Notes: generated from the letters alone by a model not told the origin. A DNA stretch of 64,000 bases from Panopea generosa (GCA_029582155.1 CM055906.1:11651101-11715100); one strand, 5' to 3'; positions 24,293 through 37,382 are shown, counted from the stretch's first letter. Program-made: numbers and translations.

Positions 24293-24722
24293 AATAGTTT
24301 AACTCTACACTCGATAAATAACGGTGGTTACTCTAAACTCGATAAATAATAGTTTTACTCTACACTCGATAAATAACAGTGGTTACTCTGAACTCGATAA
24401 ACAATAGTTTTACTCTAAACTCGATAAATAACAGTGGTTACTCTGAACAAGATAAATAATAGTTTTACTCTAAACTCAATAAATAATAGTGGCTACTCTA
24501 AACTCAATAAATGATCATTTTACTCTAAACTTGATAAATAACAGTGGTTACTCTAAACTCGATAAATAATAGTTTTACTCTAAGCTCGATAAATAATAGT
24601 TTTACTCTAAACTTGATAAATAACAGTGGTTTCTCTAAACTCGATAAATAATAGTTTTACTCTAAAATTGACAAATAATAGTTTTACTCTAAACTCAATA
24701 AATAATTATAGTTTTACTATAA
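24293..24722. repeat. About 26-bp tandem array
   Basis: Units read TTACTCTAAACTCGATAAAT followed by AATAGTT or AACAGTGG. The two endings often alternate, giving a dimeric pattern. Confidence 0.92.
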
Positions 24723-25430
24723 AATTTGTCAATGTTGCTATTTTAATATTTATTGAGGGAAAAAATCTGATATCCATTGAAGCTAGCATGTGATATTAAA
24801 TCAAATGTGGTTTAAAGAGTTGTTTAGATTGATTTCCAATAACACTGCAATGTTTTAACATATAGATTTTACGTATATTACATGTATTTATATTGGCAGT
24901 TACACAGCTGCTGTCCCGGTATACAGCTGTTTTTATTCCATGTCAAAGAGAGTGTGGAAGGGGCCATATAAATTGTTTTGGGTGGATCTAAGGCCATTTT
25001 GCATGTGCTTCAGGGATACAGCAAACATTCATTTTCTGTTTTTGTAATAAACTGTATTATATAATGCTTAGAATGTGACCTTAGAATATGACCTTAAGTG
25101 ACCCACTGACTTTGCAAAGGGTGAACAGGTTACAAATTTTCTAATAAAATTCCTTTATTCAAACTCCAATACAAGAATAATGTCTTTGATGTTTTAAACC
25201 TATTTATTTTACATAATTACTCAAGTTCTTACAACTTGATGAGGACAAAATCACATCACATTAACTTGACTGATATTTGAATACCTACAGATTTGCATAC
25301 ATTGTTTTCGAAGACAGATTCAAAGATGGGGTGATTTGTTTATATGTACTGATAATATCCTGTATAAGTTACTGTTTTGAAAAATGACAAAAATTAGCAT
25401 AGTGGAATCTCACCATTAGTCTGTTTTAAA
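24723..25430. other. Unannotated DNA
   Basis: Nothing beyond ordinary AT-rich sequence is visible. Confidence 0.4.
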
Positions 25431-25432
25431 CC

Positions 25433-25640
25433 TATTCAACCGCAGTATGGTCTAGTGGTGGAGCATCCACCTTGCATACAGAAGGTTGTGGGTTTGACCC
25501 CCAGCCAGGTCAAACATCATCTTAATCAAGTTCTTACAACTTATATGAAAGACGTCTTCTTGGGTAGAACCATGCAATAAGCGTCTTGCTCAAGGACACA
25601 AGACATGGATGTGGAGAGAGAATCAAAACCATGTCCCAGG
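25433..25640 (+). mobile_element. SINE family C copy
   Basis: The head GCAGTATGGTCTAGTGGTGG is A-box-like and GTTGTGGGTTTGACCCCC is B-box-like. They precede TTGGGTAGAACC and GCTCAAGGACACAAGACA. Confidence 0.75.
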
Positions 25641-25741
25641 CAACCTGCAGCTATTGCTCAATCACAAGACATTTTTCTTGTATGTGAATATTCAGAAGTT
25701 GTCAGAGTTATAGGACAATGATATAATGATCTTTTTTAAAT

Positions 25742-25972
25742 GACAATTAACGCCATTTTCAACACATTTCAGGTTATATATGGCATATCCACTTTTATTG
25801 GTGGAGGAAGACCTCAGAATGAATCTGAGTAGATCCAATGTTCTTCTGCAAGTAACTGACAAACTTTCTCACATAAAGTTTTGGAAGGAGCGAGACTTGA
25901 ACCAATGATCTTAGCTGTGAGGTAAGTGATCTTGAGACAGCACCTTAGACCAATTTACGACAAAGGACCCCT
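25742..25972 (-). mobile_element. SINE family A copy
   Basis: It contains CGCCATTTTCAACACATTTC, TTATTGGTGGAGGAAGACC and GAGACTTGAACCAATGATC, ending TTAGACCAATTTACGACAAA. It is near full length with light divergence. Confidence 0.85.
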
Positions 25973-26129
25973 TTATATAATAATATGAACTGCAACATTT
26001 GGTCCTTGAGCAAGACACTTTTCCGCATATACTTATTACTGGTTTTAACCAGGAAGACTTTGAGCGTGATTTGCCTAAGTTGTAAGAACATGTTTCACAA
26101 TCAAAATAAAATAAATAAGTTTAAACTAT

Positions 26130-26475
26130 GTATGGGTTGTAAGTTCTATAAGTACACATACCTGTTGTATATGAATTGTAAGTTCTATAAAGTACACATG
26201 CCTGATATATATATGGATTGTAAGTTCTACAAAGTACATATACCTGATATATATATATGGATTGTAAGTTTTATAAAGTACACATACCTGATTAATATAT
26301 ATGGATTGTATGTTCTATAAAGTACACATACCTGATATATATGGGTTGTAAGTTTTATAAAGTACACATACCTGATAGTTCTATAAAGTACACACACCTG
26401 ATAGTTCTATAAAGTAATAAAGTACACATACCTGATATGTATAAGTTGCAAGTTCTATAAAGTACACATACCTTA
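26130..26475. repeat. About 40-bp tandem array
   Basis: The repeated core is GTAAGTTCTATAAAGTACAC followed by ATACCTGATATATATGGATT. Unit length varies through the TA-rich segment. Confidence 0.9.
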
Positions 26476-26574
26476 TATGTATGGGTGTTCAGTAATTGTC
26501 AGCTGGTTAGAACATATAGCTCAAACATCTGTAATACTGGAACAGAGAATGGAGAGAAATTCGAGCTCTAATCG

Positions 26575-26705
26575 AATTTGGAGATCTGCTGTAAGTCTGG
26601 AGTCTTGGCAACCTTCCGTAAGTTTGAAATTGTTAAGATCTGCTGTAAAGCTGGAGTTCTGACAACCTTCCTGAAGTTTGAAATTCTGGAGATCTGTTGG
26701 ATTTC
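26575..26705. repeat. About 54-bp repeat, 2-3 copies
   Basis: GGAGATCTGCTGTAAGTCTG, then CAACCTTCCGTAAGTTTGAA, recur with small changes. Confidence 0.75.
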
Positions 26706-27221
26706 TTAAGGTTCAACAAAATTCTGAAAATTAGCCGGACTTTCAAGAACTGTAATCAATGATGTTTGCTTGAGAAATGTGATGAGTTACAGGGTATGTT
26801 GTACTATTTTACAGATATGCTTTATCCTTTCTTTCTGTGATTTGTTGGGAGTTTCTGTGAGTTTAACTGTCCTTGTGGTATCCACTTTATATCATGAGAT
26901 CTTTTGAAATTTTGGCAATCTTTTTTGTCAGCTAATCGTAAACACTTGATCCTTATCAGTCATTAACCTGAAAATAGAACAAAAGGTGAAGGTCATTTGG
27001 AATGGTTAAGTAAATTTTTTGTTAAATTTGTGCTAGCAAAAGCTGAAAATCACCTATACCAACAATAACCTCAAAACAGTTAAGAACATACAAACATCAG
27101 TGAGAGACACATTAACAACAGTAAGGGACATCCAAACAACAATAAGAGATGCTCAAACGAAAGTAAAGGAAATACAAACAACAGTAACAGACTCAAACAA
27201 ACAACAATAAGAGAGATCAAA

Positions 27222-27380
27222 ACAAGAGTTATCAGAAGACAACAAAGCTCGCCTATGGGATAAAACTCACCATCCACTTATACGTATCTAAAGACAAAAG
27301 TTTAACATGGGTGTCTACAGATGCCACCGACGCCCGAGGCATGGCAATAGTTCTCCTGGACATTCGTCCTGGCAAGCTAA
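27222..27380. mobile_element. Short inverted-end repeat, CTCGCC/GGCAAG type
   Basis: It begins ACAAGAGTTATCAGAAGACA with AAGCTCGCC and ends GGCAAGCTAACG. The same start and end words bound the copy at 29905-30140. Confidence 0.6.
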
Positions 27381-27454
27381 CGAAAGTAAAGGAAATAAAT
27401 CCAAAGCACATTAAGAGTCTTACAAAAAATACCTAAAGGAAATTCAAACAATAG

Positions 27455-27605
27455 AATGAGGATACGAGGGTCACGGGTGCAATCCTTGATCAGCGCCAAC
27501 ATGTGTTGTGCCCTTGAACAAGACACTTTTTCTGCATTCTCTAAGAACTGAATTAGTTTATGTAAGTTGAAAAAACTAGTTTCACAACCAACATAAAATA
27601 GGTTT
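27455..27605 (+). mobile_element. SINE family C fragment
   Basis: GAGGGTCACGGGTGCAATCC (B-box-like), then CCTTGAACAAGACACTTTTT and CTGCATTCTCTAAGAACTG, match the body of family C. Confidence 0.6.
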
Positions 27606-28127
27606 AAAAGAAAGAATCCATATATAAATTTATAATGTGATGCAGTGTCACCACCCACAACGGTGTTCATCATTTTTCAGAACAGTTGTATGCAACATTA
27701 TCAATATATACAAATAAATCACCCACTCTTAGGATCCGGCTCCAAAAACAATGTATGCAAATCTAGGTATTCAAACAGTCAGTAAAATTAATGTGATGTG
27801 ACATCTCCACAGTGATTACGTCCTTGTCAATCGATGAAACTGATCTTGAACATGCTCTGCAGTTATGGCAATAGTTGAACCAGAGTGATGTATTGCTTCA
27901 CGGAACTTCAATCTCCACAATGGGAGATCTTGATATGGCTGTAATGTTTAATGAGGCACTGCAGAAAGGTAGGAAAATGGAGAGATAACTGAGAATATGG
28001 CCTTTAATTATTTGTGCTTTTTGTGGATCTCAGACAATTCTCCATGAATTGTTTACATAACTGCAGGACAGACACTGAGATACTTTAAACATTAGAGTCA
28101 TGTGTAAAAATGCATGAAGGGGGGTGT

Positions 28128-28215
28128 CTAATGCCCTTTTCAACTTGTTGAAGACTTCTATGACAACCTGCTTTATTGGCAGAGGAAGACCTCAGAAAGA
28201 TTCTGAGCAGTTTGT
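28128..28215 (-). mobile_element. SINE family A tail fragment
   Basis: It reads AATGCCCTTTTCAAC and TTATTGGCAGAGGAAGACC, then CAGAAAGATTCTGAGCAG, like the 3' half of family A. Confidence 0.55.
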
Positions 28216-28254
28216 GACTTTAGTATCCTAACCTGGTCAGATGCCTGCAGACAA

Positions 28255-28545
28255 CTCATCATTTACAACACATAATTCGCAATACATCATTTACAATGCA
28301 CCATTTACAATGCATTATTACCCAACACACCATTTACAACACATTGTTTACCAACACACCATTTACAACACAGTATTTACCAACACAGCATTTACAACAC
28401 ATTATATACCAACACATTATTTACAACAGATTATTTACCAACACACCATTTACAACACATTATTTACCAACACACCATTTACAACACATTATTTACCAAC
28501 AGATTATTTACCAACACACCATTTACAACAGATTATTTACCAAGT
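28255..28545. repeat. 29-bp tandem array
   Basis: The unit contains ACACACCATTTACAACACAT followed by TATTTACCA. About ten copies are present, shorter at the 5' side. Plus-strand open frames here are by-products. Confidence 0.92.
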
Positions 28546-28625
28546 GTTATTTGTGGAAAAGGACTGGGAAGTTTTTTCATACTTTTTCAGACCAAGCTGG
28601 GTTCAAACCCGTAACCTTAACGATG
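28545..28625 (-). mobile_element. SINE family A head fragment
   Basis: AAGCTGGGTTCAAACCCGTA and CCTTAACGATGAGTTAA match the B-box region of family A in reverse complement. The fragment abuts the 29-bp array. Confidence 0.55.
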
Positions 28626-28679
28626 AGTTAAATTGTCAAACTTATATTAAACCTATAATATAATTCCAGACTGTGTACA

Positions 28680-29900
28680 TGTATCAGTAATATTGCATAG
28701 CTTCGTGCTCATGTCTAGGTAATACCACAACCGTTCAACTATTAAAAACACATCAGTCGACATCTCTATATACCTTAGATATCTGCATAATATGAACAAG
28801 CATATTTCCTTAATTAGCATCTTGTTTTTTAAATTTTAGATCCAAATTTGACTGTTATTCTGTGTAATCATCACCAGGTATTATTTTTTCCATAAAAGTT
28901 TCTTATTTCCCACTCCCCTCATATAATATATGATATGAATACAATGATAAAATATGACCCAGCTTCATTCTATTAGACCTATATATAATTAATTGAAAAC
29001 CCACCTTTGAAGGACAACAGAAAACAAGTCATTAAATCCGAAGGTTTAGAAACAAAAACACTCAAGTGTTGCACAGCAACCACTTCAATATAACCATAAT
29101 GATTGAAATCACTTTGTTTCCTTCTTAAGATGCAATGTCACACCTGAACCCTGTGTTTATAATGTACCGCCATAAAAAACAATATCAATAAATAGCTGTT
29201 ATTGATATAACTTCTTCAAATGATAGCATAAACTTTTATGATCCAAAATTATTGGGCCTTCAGGGTGTGAAGGATGGCAATGCTGACATCTGATATCTAT
29301 CACAAGCATCACAGTGTCATACTTGGCAGTTACACTGCAGGTACTGATTGACTTTATCAGCACTTGAGATCTACAAAAAATAATATTTAATGCTACTTTA
29401 CTAATTCATGACAGGATGATGCAACCAGATGTCACCTTTATACCAATACATTTGTTCTCACAAAACACAAGTAATTATCTACTTGACCAACTTGACCCAC
29501 TAGTGTACTGGTGGTTAGCATGCTTGTTCCAAGACCCAGATGACCCAAGTTTGATTTGGAAAAGAGTAGTTACCCATAACACAATTGTGAATTAAGTTTG
29601 GTAGTTTTTGATTAAACGATAGTAACACAATAAAATTGTAAGTAAAAACGTAATATTTTATAGAGGCTTACAGACTATTCTTAGAGGACAATTTCATTTT
29701 GGAAAAAAAGCTGCAAGGTTTTGACTTTATACCTGAATAAACCTGTATAATGAAAAAATACATTTTTTTCATCCAACTTGGTCAAGAATTGAGTGACACA
29801 TCCAAGATCGGTGGATGTTTTATTTTTTAAACTAAAAGTATTTCATTCAGACTCAAGTGATATTTTTCACTTGGATAAAAAAATTAATAAACATGCCATA
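28680..29900. other. Mostly unannotated; possible old SINE near 29490-29600
   Basis: CACTAGTGTACTGGTGGTTA and CCCAAGTTTGATTTGG look like a worn tRNA-derived head. The rest shows nothing recognisable. Confidence 0.35.
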
Positions 29901-29904
29901 TAAA

Positions 29905-30140
29905 ACAAGAGTTGCCAGAAGACAACAAAGCTCGCCTATGGATGTCTAAGTAAAAAAAGGGCCATAACTGTACCAAAAAGCAATCCAGAGTCCACTGATG
30001 ATGGTGAACACACATGCGAAGTTTCATTCACATCCAATGAGTGGTTGCATAGATATCTTAAACTTAATTGCAAAAGATTAACCTGAGTGTCTATAGATGA
30101 TGAAGCCAATGACGACGACACTGGTGTCCCGGCGAGCTAA
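29905..30140. mobile_element. Short non-autonomous repeat with inverted AGCTCGCC ends
   Basis: It starts ACAAGAGTTGCCAGAAGACA with AGCTCGCC at 29929-29936 and ends with its reverse complement GGCGAGCT at 30131-30138. GGGCCATAACTG and GCGAAGTTTCATTC lie inside. I associate such sequences with bivalve genomes from memory. Confidence 0.65.
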
Positions 30141-30152
30141 CAAAGCATTAAT

Positions 30153-30302
30153 TGGTATCTGAGTAGAACCATTGTAATTCTGCAAAAAACTTTCTCAATA
30201 AAGTTGTTAGACTGAGCTGGACTCAAAGCAAACACCTCAGTGGTGAGAGCTAAGTGATCATTACACAATAGCACCTTAGACCAATCTACCATGGCGGACC
30301 AC
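30153..30302 (-). mobile_element. SINE family A copy, partial
   Basis: It contains TCTGAGTAGAACCATTG, GAGCTGGACTCAAAGC and TAGACCAATCTACCATGGCG, in reverse complement order. Confidence 0.7.
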
Positions 30303-30305
30303 AGA

Positions 30306-32384
30306 ATTTGATGAAACTCAGCAGTTATGCGTTACCAACATTCCAAATGTATATAGCATATTCAATGTTGATGTGTCAGATAGATCATGGTTACACCTAC
30401 AAATGTTTATAATTACCTGATGCATATTTTAATTCCTCCAGATACAAATAGCAACCAAATTCCTGCACACTGACAAACAGATACACACTCCTATACTATT
30501 ATGTCCAGTAAAATTGCCCTGTGTAAATATTCCCCCCCCCCCCTTAAAACTTTCTTTCACTTTCTGAAATTCATAATAATAAATTTGACCAAACAAATGG
30601 ACAAACAATTATCCAGGTGTGTACAAACAAATCCAGAGGTCTTACAAATTCATGTAAACAGTTTCTCATGTCCGCATTGTCTGAATTCTTAATATCCAAA
30701 TATGCACATATTTGTAGGAATTAGCATTAAAAAAGTAGCAGTGAAAAGTTTTATAACCATAATCCTGTAAGTCTATTTCTCACATTCACAGCTCTTCAAA
30801 GACTTCAATATAATATCCCTTTGGAAAACGAACATGTTGTAACATTAGCTGAATGATCAAACTTGAATAATTTTTATACCACAACAAACATAAATGACTG
30901 GTTTTACTGCAGTATTTATCTAACACATTGACAGTCAATATAATCTGAAAATTTATGTGAATTGGATAATTTTTCATCGTCTGGGCTTGTTTCATGATAA
31001 ATCCGGCAGATAATGACACTGAAAATTCACTGAATGGAAGAAAAATCATGGCTTAAGAACATTCCAATGCATACCAAAAATACAACAAATGTATTATCAG
31101 TTATATATGCAAACACTTCTCTTTTTATTTGTTGGCATACAGAAACATCTGCCATTCCTATTTTTTATCCATTTGTAAAAAAAAAATCACTCTTTATTTT
31201 TTTTTCATTCTGTCAAGACAATTATGATAATAAAAAGAAACTGAACAAAACCATGTATTGTTCACCATAAAAGCATTGCTCTGAGAATTAGCATTTATCA
31301 CATTTAGAAAATGAACACATTTGACCGAGCGTACAATGTGTTATCCATAATGAATTATTTCTTTTTTTTCCAGATTTCCTCCCCTTGTAAACCAACAAAT
31401 AACAAGTCTGGCCTTACTAAAATAAGGTTTGATACAAATGAAAATATTATTTCATGCTGAAGTGAGCTAAATTTATTGAGTGCATCCCAGAACAGAAATT
31501 GTGAACCAGTCCTAAACAAATTTATGAATATTTTGCGGATGTAAAAAAGGAGATGTAGAACCACACAGGTAATACTGTCATGGGCGGATCAAAAACTTTG
31601 AGCCAGGGGGCGTCCAACAAAGATTTTGTAAATCACAGGCTAGTAGAGAGTAGGCAGGTTCCAAGTATATGATTTTCATCATTTTTCACAGAAATACATT
31701 CCCCTGACCCCACACATCTAAATCTTCCGCTACAAAAGATAGTGTGAGTTAAACTTGAATGAAATCCATCCCACCTGTAACTGAATACATGTACACAACC
31801 TTATACTAACAATGGTAGCATGTCTTGTCCACAATATTTTAAAGTATTTGAAATATGTAGGGAATTTTGTGAAAATGAATTCATAATTATGAAGATATAC
31901 CTAAAACATCTAACCTTGAAATAAAACTTGATGGCTCATGAATTAGACTGTATTACAGTTCATAAATTATTATTACGAAATAAAAAATATATAAGTTAAA
32001 GAATGATAGTATTAGTATGGATGAGTGCTCATGTTGTTAAGGACAACTAGGGATGGTGTCAGCCTTGAATGTCTAGTCTACTGAAAGATAACAGGTGTTT
32101 ACTATTTGGTGTTAAGCATCACTTTCATCAGCTTTATGAGCCAAAAATATGCAATTTTTCATTTTTCAAAAAATATTTTAACATTATTTATGACAAAGAA
32201 CTTGACATGTAAGCATTATTGATCTTTGCATTTCTGTGCTTGCCTTACCATTGCATTACATGAATATAATTTTCCACAGAATATCATACTCATGCCCCTC
32301 GCCAAGGGATCGCAGCAAAACTATTTAGACAGGATTGTTGTTTGGAGAAATATGGTACGTCATATATAAAAGCAGCACTTAGCT
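30306..32384. other. Unannotated AT-rich DNA
   Basis: Several short frames on both strands lack any support. A C-run lies near 30532-30544, and GGGCGGATCAAAAACTTTG near 31583 looks like a small dispersed repeat fragment. Confidence 0.4.
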
Positions 32385-33525
32385 GCTACAACAAGTTCCC
32401 AATTCTGAGAGAGCAGCACTCGACAGCTGCTACAACACATGCTACCTAACACAAGTTCCCAATGTGGAGAGAGCAGCACGACACCTGCTACAACACATGC
32501 TACCTAACAACACAAGTTCCCAATTTAGAGATAGCAGCACTCAGCTGCTACAACACATGCTACCTAACACACATTCCCAATTTGGAGCTGCTACAACACA
32601 TGCTACGTAACACACATTCCTATTTTTGAGAGAGCAGCACTCAGCTGCTACAACACATGCTACCTAACAACACAAGTTCCCAATTTGGAGAGAGCAGCAC
32701 TCAGCTGCTACAACACATGCTACCTAACAACACAAGTTCCCAATTTGGACAGAGCAGCATTCAGCTGCTACAACACATGCTACCTAACAACACAAGTTCC
32801 CAATTTGGACAGAGCAGCACTCAGCTGCTACAACACATGCTACCTAACAACACAAGTTCCCAATTTAGAGATAGCAGCACTCAGCTGCTACAACACATGC
32901 TACCTAACACAAGTTCCCAATTTGGAGCTGCTACAACACATGCTACGTAACACGCATTCATATTTTTGAGAGAGCAGCACTCAGCTGCTACAACACATGC
33001 TACCTAACAACACAAGTTCCCAATTTAGACAGAGCAGTACTCAGCTGCTACAACACATGCTACCTAACATGCATTCCCATTTTTGAGAGAGCAGCACTCA
33101 GATGCTACAACACATGCTACCTAACAACACAAGTTCCCAATTTTGAGAGAGCAGCACTCAGTTGCTACAACACATGCTACCTAACAACTTAAGTTCCCAA
33201 TTTTGAGAGAGCAGCACTCAGCTGCTACAACACATGCTACCTAACATGCATTCCCATTTTTGAGAGAGCAGCACTCACCTGCTACAACACATGCTACCTA
33301 ACACAAGTTCCCAATTTAGAGATAGCAGCACTCTGCTGCTACAACACATGCTACCTAACAACACAAGTTCCCAATTTGGGGCTGCTACAACACATGCTAC
33401 CTAACATGCATTCCCATTTTTGAGAGAGCAGCACTTAGCTGCTACAACACATGCTACCTAACACAAGTTCCCAATTTAGAGAGAGCAGCATTCACCTGCT
33501 ACAACACATGCTACCTAACACAAGT
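32385..33525. repeat. 60-bp tandem array with an AGCAG/CTGCT dyad
   Basis: The unit reads CTCAGCTGCTACAACACATG, CTACCTAACAACACAAGTTC, CCAATTTGGAGAGAGCAGCA. Most full units are exactly 60 bp and shorter deletion variants are interspersed. Each unit pairs GAGCAGCACT with CAGCTGCT and carries the E-box CAGCTG. Overlapping plus-strand frames are by-products. Confidence 0.96.
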
Positions 33526-33935
33526 TAGGGGATGGAATGAGCTGGGAATGGAACAAGCAATGTTTTTCAAAATAAAAAAAAGTAAATCTATGACTAATAC
33601 TGGTTAAATTACCAGAAAAAAAACTTGCAGGCAACAGCATCACACCAAATTTTGATCTATTCAGTTAATTAGAGCTAAGATTATTGAACAGAAATGGTTT
33701 TGCTATTTTTGGCTGACCTATGTATGAAATTTCCCTCACATTGCTCCAACCTTCAAAACAATATTTGAAAGGAAACCATCATTCTGTCAATCTTATAACC
33801 TAGTGTTGAAAAACCTGGATAAGAAAAGTCGAGGACAAAAAATAACTACATACCCAAAAACCTTGTTATTCTCACTGGGCCCACCTTGCTCTAGGACTAT
33901 AACTAAGGAATGTTGTTGTATGGTGTTTATAAGGG
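33526..33935. other. Unannotated DNA
   Basis: No repeat or coding signal was recognised. Confidence 0.4.
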
Positions 33936-33939
33936 TCAC

Positions 33940-34215
33940 TTTCAAGAATTTTTCAGTCATATTGTGACGTGTCTACTTGAAACAGTATTCTAAGTGCTGC
34001 TACACTGGAGTATAACACCGCAGACACACTGTATAATACCCTACCCAGTCACATACTGACACTGACCTGACCAAGAACTCTTCTGTAAATGCTGAGTGCT
34101 AAGTAAGGAAGTTTCTAGAACAATTTTTTAATTCTTTGGTTTGACCTGGTCAGGTATCAAATTCCCAACCTTCTGCATGCAAGGGAGATGCTCTACCCTT
34201 AAACAACGGCTGTGG
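33940..34215 (-). mobile_element. SINE family D copy
   Basis: It reads TTTCAGTCATATTGTGACG, GCAGACACACTGTATAATAC, ATGCTGAGTGCTAAGTAAGG, then a tRNA-like head in reverse complement (AGGTATCAAATTCCCAACC, AGATGCTCTACCCTTAAAC). Confidence 0.8.
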
Positions 34216-34336
34216 TTTGCCAAGACATTTAATAATGGTTTGCTGGATAACTCCCAAAATTATTGAAATATTAATTTTAAAATTCCATGATAGATTTTAC
34301 TGCTGCAAATATTAAAAGAATAAAATTAATAATAAA

Positions 34337-34555
34337 GGTGGGTTGGTAGTGTAGTGGACAGTGTTGGCCGCTCACACCGGGGGTTGCAGGTTTGATCCCC
34401 AGCTTGACCTGATGCCGCTCATAAAACAGCACTTAGTACTGGTTCTACACAGGAAGTGGACTGATAGAACTTTCTGCCTATATGAATATTCAGAATAACG
34501 TTCAATCATAAACAATTTTATTACCTGTTAATCAAAATAAACTAATCAAAATAAA
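34337..34555 (+). mobile_element. SINE family B copy
   Basis: Head GGTTGGTAGTGTAGTGGACA and B box GGTTTGATCCCC are followed by ATAAAACAGCACTTAGTACT and GGTTCTACACAGGAAGTGG. The tail is AAAATAAACTAATCAAAATA. Confidence 0.85.
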
Positions 34556-34559
34556 CTAA

Positions 34560-35300
34560 AAAAAAAATTTTGATTACCAGCCAGCTTTTATCAGGAAGTC
34601 CAATAAAAATAAAAAATAAAAACTCGCAGGAATTATTAAATCTTCCTAATATAACAGAATTTCTAAAGATTAGGAAATTTTTAAAATGATTTCAAAACCA
34701 CCCAGTTAATTATAGTACAGTCATATTGATCACTGAATAGAAAACCTGTTTTCAAAAGAACTGATATTTTGCAATCATGCCAAGGCATGTATTTGTATGG
34801 TATGACCAGTTTACATTACTAGGTATCAGAACAAACATTATAACAACTAATCAAGCAAGACTTAAGTGATTTAGAAATCTACATAGTCAGTTGAATGAGC
34901 TGCACCTCAGGGCAAACCATAAATTGTTATATATAGTGGTTGTCAGTTAAGGAAAAGTTGGCATCTACTGTAAATACTTTATATAGCCATTGTTGCAAAA
35001 TTTCAAAATAGTTTTGTGTTTTTCTATTCACTATTTCACTGGACTGATTCCATATTTGACTGGATTAGTTTTTAAAAGCAGCACCAGTTACTCCCTAAAC
35101 GCAGGAAACAAACTCAGAACCTCTGAGCTCAGTTCACACAAAAAAGATCAAATAATGTAGTAGAATTCACAAGAAAGTAGGAGGTTCTGATAGGTAGTGT
35201 ATGTCAAATATTTCAAAACAGCTACAAAGTAGCTTCATATCTTGTACACCAGGCACTCAGCATAGTTGTTTGTTTGAGTACTCTAAGTTTCATTTTAATA
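34560..35300. other. Unannotated AT-rich DNA
   Basis: No feature was recognised. Confidence 0.4.
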
Positions 35301-35304
35301 GATG

Positions 35305-35490
35305 CTCAGTTTACCTAACCACTCTTTCCTCCGGGGACCCTGGAAGGTTTATCAGTACTTAAGAACAACCATCTTTACAAGTAACCGACATCTTTCCCAC
35401 TTGAATCAGCAGTGAAACAAATGATAGATGTAATGTTGTTATATCATTTATCACGCAGACCAGAGCCATGCACATCTAGTGTGAGATTAT
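35305..35490 (-). mobile_element. SINE-like family E fragment
   Basis: TTACCTAACCACTCTTTCCT and CCCACTTGAATCAGCAGTGA, then TATCATTTATCACGCAGACC, follow the family E order. Confidence 0.65.
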
Positions 35491-35506
35491 ATAGACCAGT
35501 CTACAG

Positions 35507-35690
35507 GCCAGTGGTGGTGTGATGGATAAGTTGGTGGCTGTTCATGCAAGAGGATGTGGATTCGATCTACCAGCACTGGTTGTAACCAGGAAATGGGACT
35601 CAAGAGCAATTGCAAAAGTTATGAGCTTATATACAGCAATCAAGCTAAAACAAATTACTATAATCAAAGACACACACTGTTTAATTAAAG
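35507..35690 (+). mobile_element. SINE family B copy, diverged
   Basis: It reads GCCAGTGGTGGTGTGATGG, GAGGATGTGGATTCGATCTA and ATCAAGCTAAAACAAATTAC, matching the head and tail of family B. Confidence 0.7.
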
Positions 35691-35699
35691 TAACTTCAA

Positions 35700-36215
35700 A
35701 TAACACACAATACATCATAATACATACTTAAACCTTATATATTGGTTCAAGGATTAGGTTGGTAAATTATTTATATGTTTGGTCTTTGTTATCATGACAA
35801 TAATTGTATATGTTTATACTTGTAGCCTGGATCCCTGTAAAACTTGTTAAATATGATACCCTTTACCTTTATATGAAATTAATGCCTTTCAATCAATGTT
35901 TTCATAGAACTTACATTTCTTATAATTAACACTGCACAGCTATAAGCTACTATATCTCTTGAGAAATAAAATGAGATCCATAAATCATTTAAAAATGTAT
36001 TCATTGGCTTACTTTACATTGCTTTAGAATGTACAAAAATCATATTTTGTAATTGTCTACTGTCATCAATACATTAATCAGCCAATGTATACTCCGACAT
36101 GATCCCCATTCACCCGCTACCTGATCTTCAACCCAGCCACAGTCAGGACCCTCGGATACCTTGCTCCGACAAGTCCAAATATTTTCTCTACATAACATTG
36201 TGTAAATTTTTTTTT
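35700..36215. other. Unannotated DNA
   Basis: No feature was recognised. The plus-strand frame from 36099 runs into the next SINE and is not convincing. Confidence 0.4.
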
Positions 36216-36217
36216 GG

Positions 36218-36455
36218 AATGGGGTTTATTGACATTTTCAACACATTTTATACATGGTTATATATGGCATATGCAATTCTATTGGTGGAGGAAGACCTCA
36301 GAATGAATCTGATTAGAACCATTTTCCTTCCACAAGTAACTGGAAAACTTTCTCACATCAAGTTTTTCGAGTGAGTGGGACTTGAACCTACGACCTTAGT
36401 GGTGAGAGGTAAATTATCATTAGATGACATCATGTTAGACCACTCCGCTACAGTG
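36218..36455 (-). mobile_element. SINE family A copy
   Basis: It contains GGGGTTTATTGACATTTTC, TATTGGTGGAGGAAGACCTC and GGGACTTGAACCTACGACC, and ends TTAGACCACTCCGCTACAG. Near full length. Confidence 0.85.
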
Positions 36456-36459
36456 GAAT

Positions 36460-37380
36460 GCATCATCATTAATCAGTCAGAATAGAATCACTGGCTGAAT
36501 TCATGTTTTTTTCAACATATAAAACAATCTATTTTACCTTCACACCATCACATCTTAGAATGATAAATAAATCACAGTTTCGTTTTATTCCTGTAACAAC
36601 AAATTCATCAATCACTGCTACTACATGGAGAAAAAAAAAGGTCAAACATATTAATTAATTTTAAACAACAATCAATGCAGTGGAGGATTTCACTAGTGAC
36701 ATAGCCAAGATAAACATTCTAGTACACTTACATACATAGAGGATGACTCAAAAACATTCAGATATTACTGCAGTACAGTTAATTATGGAGCACCTGATGA
36801 TCACTTCACAACTAATTAAGTAATTATGGCTGGATCCTATCTTGACCAAGCCTTGTAACAGGTACTGAGTGGTCTTGACTCATCTTTACAGACAAGGTAT
36901 TTTTTTTCTATTTTTAACTCATTATTTCAAATAGGTAATGTCTGGGTCCTCACGTTGTTACTATATTTGAATTTTTATGAATCTGAAAGTAAATAACTGG
37001 AAAAATAAATTGAATTACTTTTTTTTCAGATCAGAATTATTCGATAAACAGATAAATTGCTAAAATAAAAATATGATCATAGGATATAGATGCCCCGTTA
37101 TATGCTGGTAAATTTTTATCAAAGTTTATGTTGACGAGGGGCCATAAATCCTGTAAAATTTGATCCAAAATTGGCAAAATTGCACTTGACCTGTATTTTA
37201 TAATCATACTAGCTATACACCAATTACATAAGACCTCTCAGAAATTTTGCTTACCTGAGTGCCAATAAGTAACAGTATTTATTTGAAGAACTGAAAGTAC
37301 AACTTTGAGTTGTCCAGATGGAATACATTAATCAAATCAGTTAACTGATGTTCAATATCAGTAAGACCCTGAGGTCTTCT
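36460..37380. other. Unannotated AT-rich DNA
   Basis: GGGGCCATAAATCCTG near 37138 may be a fragment of a dispersed repeat. Nothing else stands out. Confidence 0.35.
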
Positions 37381-37382
37381 GA

